This document shows positions 60,510-64,000 of a stretch of DNA of 64,000 nucleotides, in pieces. A program made the position numbers and the translations under genes. The DNA is from Simmondsia chinensis (Eukaryota; Streptophyta; Magnoliopsida; Caryophyllales; Simmondsiaceae), in assembly GCA_018398585.1 (NCBI GenBank), contig JAGTTD010000010.1, positions 30,854,638 through 30,918,637 on the forward strand. The letters are read 5' to 3'. Every line of letters begins with the position of its first letter. Position 1 is the first letter of the stretch. The notes beneath the pieces are model-generated. The model saw nothing but the letters and a program-made list of their open reading frames with translations, ran no database searches and was not told the origin of the DNA.

Positions 60510-61673
60510 GACTCAAGAATCAAAGGAAGGAAATTGGCTTTTAAGAAAATGATAATCTTCCCAAGTGGCCTCATCTTCACTCAAGTTGGACCATTTTACC
60601 AATACTTGTGTTATAGCCTTATTATTGTGAGGAGCGATGCCTAGCCAAAATACTCTCAGGTACTGCAAGAACAGTGCCTTGAGCTTAAACCAATGGAGGC
60701 TACAGCTGGGGAAAAATCTCATCGCCTAACTTCTTCTTGAGTAATGAAACATGAAATACAAGATGGATTTTGGATTTAGGAGGAAGAAGCAAGCGATAAG
60801 CCACATTACCCACTCTCTTAATTACTTCATATGGCCCATAATACTTAGTAGTCAACTTAACATTGATCCTACTGCCATGGATGTCTGTCTATATGGCTGT
60901 AATTTAAGGTAGACCATGTCTCCCACCTGAAATTCCCTTTCAGATCTTTGCTTATCTGCATAAAACTTCATACGTGCCTGAGCCTGTACCAAATGATCCT
61001 TAAGCTGCTTGTTTACATTAGCTTTGTCCTGCACTATGGCCTGCACTTTTGGAATTGCAGAATAATAATCTCCTTGCAAATCAGGAGCTAATGGATTGCA
61101 GCCATAAAGTGCAAAGAAGGGCGTTGTATTGATGGCAGTATGAAAATTGGTATTATACCAATATTTAGCTATGAACAAGTATTGATTCCATTGGTGAGGA
61201 TGATGAAAAGTCATTCTATGCAAATATTGCTCCAAGCACCGATTTAGACATTCTGTTTGCCCATCTGTTTGTGGATGATAGGATGAGCTCAAGGTGAGAT
61301 TTGTTCCCAACAATCTGAAGATCTCCCTCCAAAATTCACTTGTAAAAATCTTGTCTGGATCATATAAAATCGATGTTGGTAGTCCATGGAGCTTATAAAT
61401 GGTGTCCAAGAATAAACGAGCTAACTGTAATGCTGAAATCGGGTGTTGAAGGGCAAAGAAATGACCATATTTGGTAAATCTATCTACCACCACCCAAATC
61501 ATATTCTTTCCTTGAGAATTAGGCAAGCCCTCAATAAAGTCCATTCCAATGTGGCTCCAAGCTTGGTCTGGTATCGGTAAGGGTTGCAAGAGACCAGGAC
61601 TAGCACAGTGCTCACCCTTAGTTCTCAGATAGACATCACAAACTTGCACCCAATTTGTGATATGTTGCTTCAT
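60510..61673 (-). pseudogene. Integrase and chromodomain-like end
   Basis: 60852-61673 is an open frame with the integrase core: TKGEHCASPGLLQPL, the first Asp in GMDFIEGLP, the second in ILYDPDKIF, and Glu in DGQTECLNRCLEQYL. The D-D-E set is intact. The GPF/Y-like part is broken at about 60850. 60513-60722 carries the chromodomain-like ITQVLVKWSNLSEDEATWED and ends at 60513. Confidence 0.85.
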
Positions 61674-62967
61674 GTGTCTCCAATAGAACCATTACTCCAT
61701 ACGTTTGTAAGTTCCCTGAATTCCGGAGTGACCTCCCAAAGGAGAAGTGTGAAAAGTAGCAAAAAGTTGTCTTCTAAGATCAGAAGAATCACCAATGTAA
61801 ATCCTCCCTTTTACCCGTAGCACATTGCCTGAGAAAGTCACACCGGGGACTGCAATAGCACACATAGCTAGAGCAGTAATCCATTCTTGTGCACATCCAT
61901 ATGAAACATAGGACTTGTAGATGTCTTTCATCCATTGTCATGCAGAGAAGATCTGGATCAAGAAGCTGAAATGACTGCAATTTCGATTATCAGCTTCCTG
62001 ATCCAGATCTTCTCTGCATGACAGTGCATCATCCATTGTATTTTTCCTTCCCTTGCGGTACATAATGGAATAATTATGACCAAACATCTTCATTAAACCT
62101 TTCTTCTACACTCTGGTGGTTATTTTCTGCTCGAGGGGATGCTTGAGACTTTCATGATCTATGCGAATTATAAAATGATGCCCCTCGAGGTAATGTCTCC
62201 ACTTTTGCATAGCCACTAAGATGGCTAAGTACTCCTTCTCATAGATGGATAAAGCTCTATGCTTCTCACTCAAGGCTTGACTTAAAAATGCTATAGGGCG
62301 ATCCCCCTGCATAAGAATTACTCCAATCCCTCTTTGACAAGCATTGGTGTCAAGAACAAAAGGGATGGAAAAGTTGGGCATTACCAAAATAGGAGCCGAG
62401 CTTACTGCCTTCTTTAATCTCAGAAAAGCTTCTTGTGCAGTAGGAGACCAACAAAAAGAATCTGTCTTGAGTAATTTCATGAGTGGCTTGGCTATGATTC
62501 CATAACCATGGATGAAATTTCTATAATATCCCTTTCATCCCAAAAAGCCTCTTAAGGATTTATGAGTGGTAGGAGTAGGCCGACTATCCATAGCTTGAAC
62601 CTTAGAAGGATCGGTAGCTACTCCCTCTCTAGGCACTACATGACCAAGGTATTCAATTTGGGATTGAGCGAAAGAGCATTTGGACAGTTTGGCCTATAAT
62701 TTGTGCTTCCTCATGGTTTCAAAGACAGTTTGTAGATGGCATAGATGGTCTGATAGAGTAGGGCTATATATAAGGATATCGTCAAAGAATACAAGGACAA
62801 ATTTTCTTGAGAAGTTTTGGAAAATGTTGTTCATTAAAGCTTGAAAGGTAGCAGGAGCATAGCCCGAATGGCATAACCACAAATTCAATGTGGCCATAGT
62901 GGGTTCTAAAAGCCATTTTATGGATATCTTCTTTCTTGACTCTTATTTGGTAGTAACCTTGACGCAA
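61674..62967 (-). pseudogene. Reverse transcriptase, RNase H and integrase finger
   Basis: 62694-62967 gives the RT palm ([32 protein letters not shown] with both catalytic Asp). 62106-62480 gives RNase H (FVLDTNACQRGIGVIL, where the usual Asp of TDA is Asn; YEKEYLAIL). 61692-61931 holds the His part of the integrase H2C2 finger (SPLGGHSGIQGTYKR). Frames are interrupted by stops and by a 34-bp inverted repeat at 61936-62023. Confidence 0.8.
61936..62023. repeat. 34-bp inverted repeat inside pol
   Basis: The arm 61936-61969 (TGTCATGCAGAGAAGATC...) is the reverse complement of 61990-62023 with one mismatch, around a 20-base centre. It falls between the RNase H and integrase parts, where the normal polyprotein has a linker. 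Confidence 0.9.
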
Positions 62968-63149
62968 GTTAAGTTTAGAAAAGAATTGCTTGCCAAAAAG
63001 TTCATCCAGTAAGTCATCTATGATGGGAATAGGGAATTTGTCTTTGATTGTGAGTGCATTAAGCTATCTATAGCTAGTGCACATATGGGATGTTCCATCT
63101 TTCTTTTTTACTAGTATTACGGGAGAAGCAAAAGGACTATGACTTGGTC

Positions 63150-63835
63150 TTATAAAGTTAGTTTTAAGCATTTCATCAATTTGTCTCTCAATTTTAGATT
63201 TTTGGGAATGTGGTTGGTTGTATGGTCTGATTTTAACTGGTTAAGCATCATTTTTTTGAAGGTGTAGCATGATCTAGGTCTCTTTCTTAGGGGAAGGGTT
63301 GCAGGTGGATCAAAGCTGTCTTTGTAATCATGCAATAGTCTAAGTATAGAGGGATGAGAAGCTACCGTAGACCTCATAGGTTCTGCACTGATGGAATGTA
63401 TATGGCCCAACCATTGATATCCACCCTTCCTTAGCACATCAGACAGTCCTTTGCAGGTCATTAGCTTGAGTGACCCTTGCTCCATCACTCCTTGTAGCTG
63501 AATTGTCTTGTCTATATGTTCAAATGACATTGATAAGCTTGTGAAATCAAAGACAATAGGGCTGATGGTCTTCATCCAATCCACCCCTAATACCATGTCA
63601 CATCCACCTAATTTCAGAATCCTAAAATCATACAGAAATGAGTGTCCCCCGCATCTCCCACACTAACTGTTTGCACTTTGTTCAAGTCAGCATTGTGCTA
63701 TCATAAGCAACTATAACTGACAGAGGCATGGCTTGCATCGTTTCATGTCCTGTCTTTTTAACAATTCTCGGATCAAGGAAGCTATGTGTGCTCCCACTAT
63801 CAATGAGAACCATCATATTTATGTGTTTTGCAGTA
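63150..63835 (-). pseudogene. Protease and RT-entrance region of the minus-strand gypsy element
   Basis: At about 63770-63825 the minus strand reads LIDSGSTHSFLDPRI with an intact DSG active site. A frame break follows, then 63150-63596 gives MVLGVDWMKTISPIVFDF (protease end) and the linker towards RT (LLHDYKDSFDPPATLPLRKR). Out-of-frame remains of the RT entrance follow down to about 62970. Confidence 0.75.
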
Positions 63836-64000
63836 CCCTTGATTTGAATTGTGTTGTGAGAACCCCCACCTGTCAGGGCATGTACAGAAATCTCTACATT
63901 AGTATCCTCTGCATCTGATAGTGCTTCATTCTCTGTTTCTACTTCATTTTATGTATTTGATGTTTGTTATTGCTCAACACCAGCAACAAACATAAATAAC

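Larger units (their letters stand above)
60239..64000 (-). mobile_element. Ty3/gypsy element on the minus strand, cut by the window edge
   Basis: One LTR (60239-60483) lies at the left, the 3' end of the element. Moving right are a chromodomain-like end, integrase, RNase H, RT, protease, and traces of the gag-protease linker to base 64000. The other LTR and gag should lie beyond the window. Stops and shifts separate the domains. Wording in integrase and RNase H is close to that of the 51-56 kb element, so the two are probably related lineages. Confidence 0.9.

Noticed and set aside
1..64000. tRNA, rRNA or microRNA genes
   Set aside because: I saw only tRNA-complementary primer sites. No complete tRNA cloverleaf or rRNA segment could be supported by eye. 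Foldback elements could give small RNAs, but no miRNA precursor was called.

Overview
This is nuclear DNA of a flowering plant, most likely a eudicot. The evidence is spliced genes with GT-AG introns, AT-rich spacers, and plant-type retroelements whose primer sites match initiator-Met or Asp tRNA. Nothing is bacterial: there are no operons, CRISPR arrays or phage genes. Two protein-coding genes can be read with confidence. Most of the rest is transposable elements, many of them nested and broken.

Left end (1-7.4 kb). A RIF1-like gene on the minus strand starts at 7346. Its exons join in phase down to about 847 and its 3' end lies outside the window. Its introns hold a foldback element (6394-7088) and a collapsed Copia remnant (5447-6122). 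A short unassigned plus-strand ORF lies at 400-606.

7.7-21.2 kb. A degenerate plant LINE on the minus strand (endonuclease, reverse transcriptase, zf-RVT, RNase H, with a separate CCHC ORF1) is cut in two by an Athila-like LTR element (12691-20065). That element has lost the core of its reverse transcriptase and everything after RNase H. LINE scraps and AT-rich DNA follow to 23.4 kb.

23.4-27.5 kb. Two direct LTR copies flank a short remnant of a deleted LTR element.

28.0-33.9 kb. The best-preserved mobile element of the window is a Ty3/gypsy element with paired LTRs and a GAATT target duplication. Its coding region carries three nonsense codons and one frameshift. A decayed hAT transposase gene follows (35-37.1 kb).

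39.0-43.6 kb. A 2-oxoglutarate/Fe(II) dioxygenase gene of the DMR6-like type lies on the minus strand in three recognised exons. Its introns hold a TIR element, a 5'-truncated RTE-type LINE with a clear target duplication, a foldback element and a LINE scrap.

44-50.9 kb. This stretch has a probable solo LTR (45606-47054), LINE scraps, two foldback elements and an isolated promoter-like site (about 49841-49926).

50.9-57.5 kb. A gypsy element (50899-56100) sits inside the first bases of a Copia LTR, which itself lies against a LINE RNase H fragment. 58.8-59.9 kb holds a DNA transposon derivative with perfect 19-bp ends and a second foldback element inside it. From 60239 to the right edge runs a third gypsy element, on the minus strand and cut by the window.

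The two host genes show no sign of acting together. I did not find a novel biological system. The points most worth checking are the nested insertion history, the pattern of inactivating mutations, a 34-bp hairpin inside a pol region, and a few unassigned ORFs.
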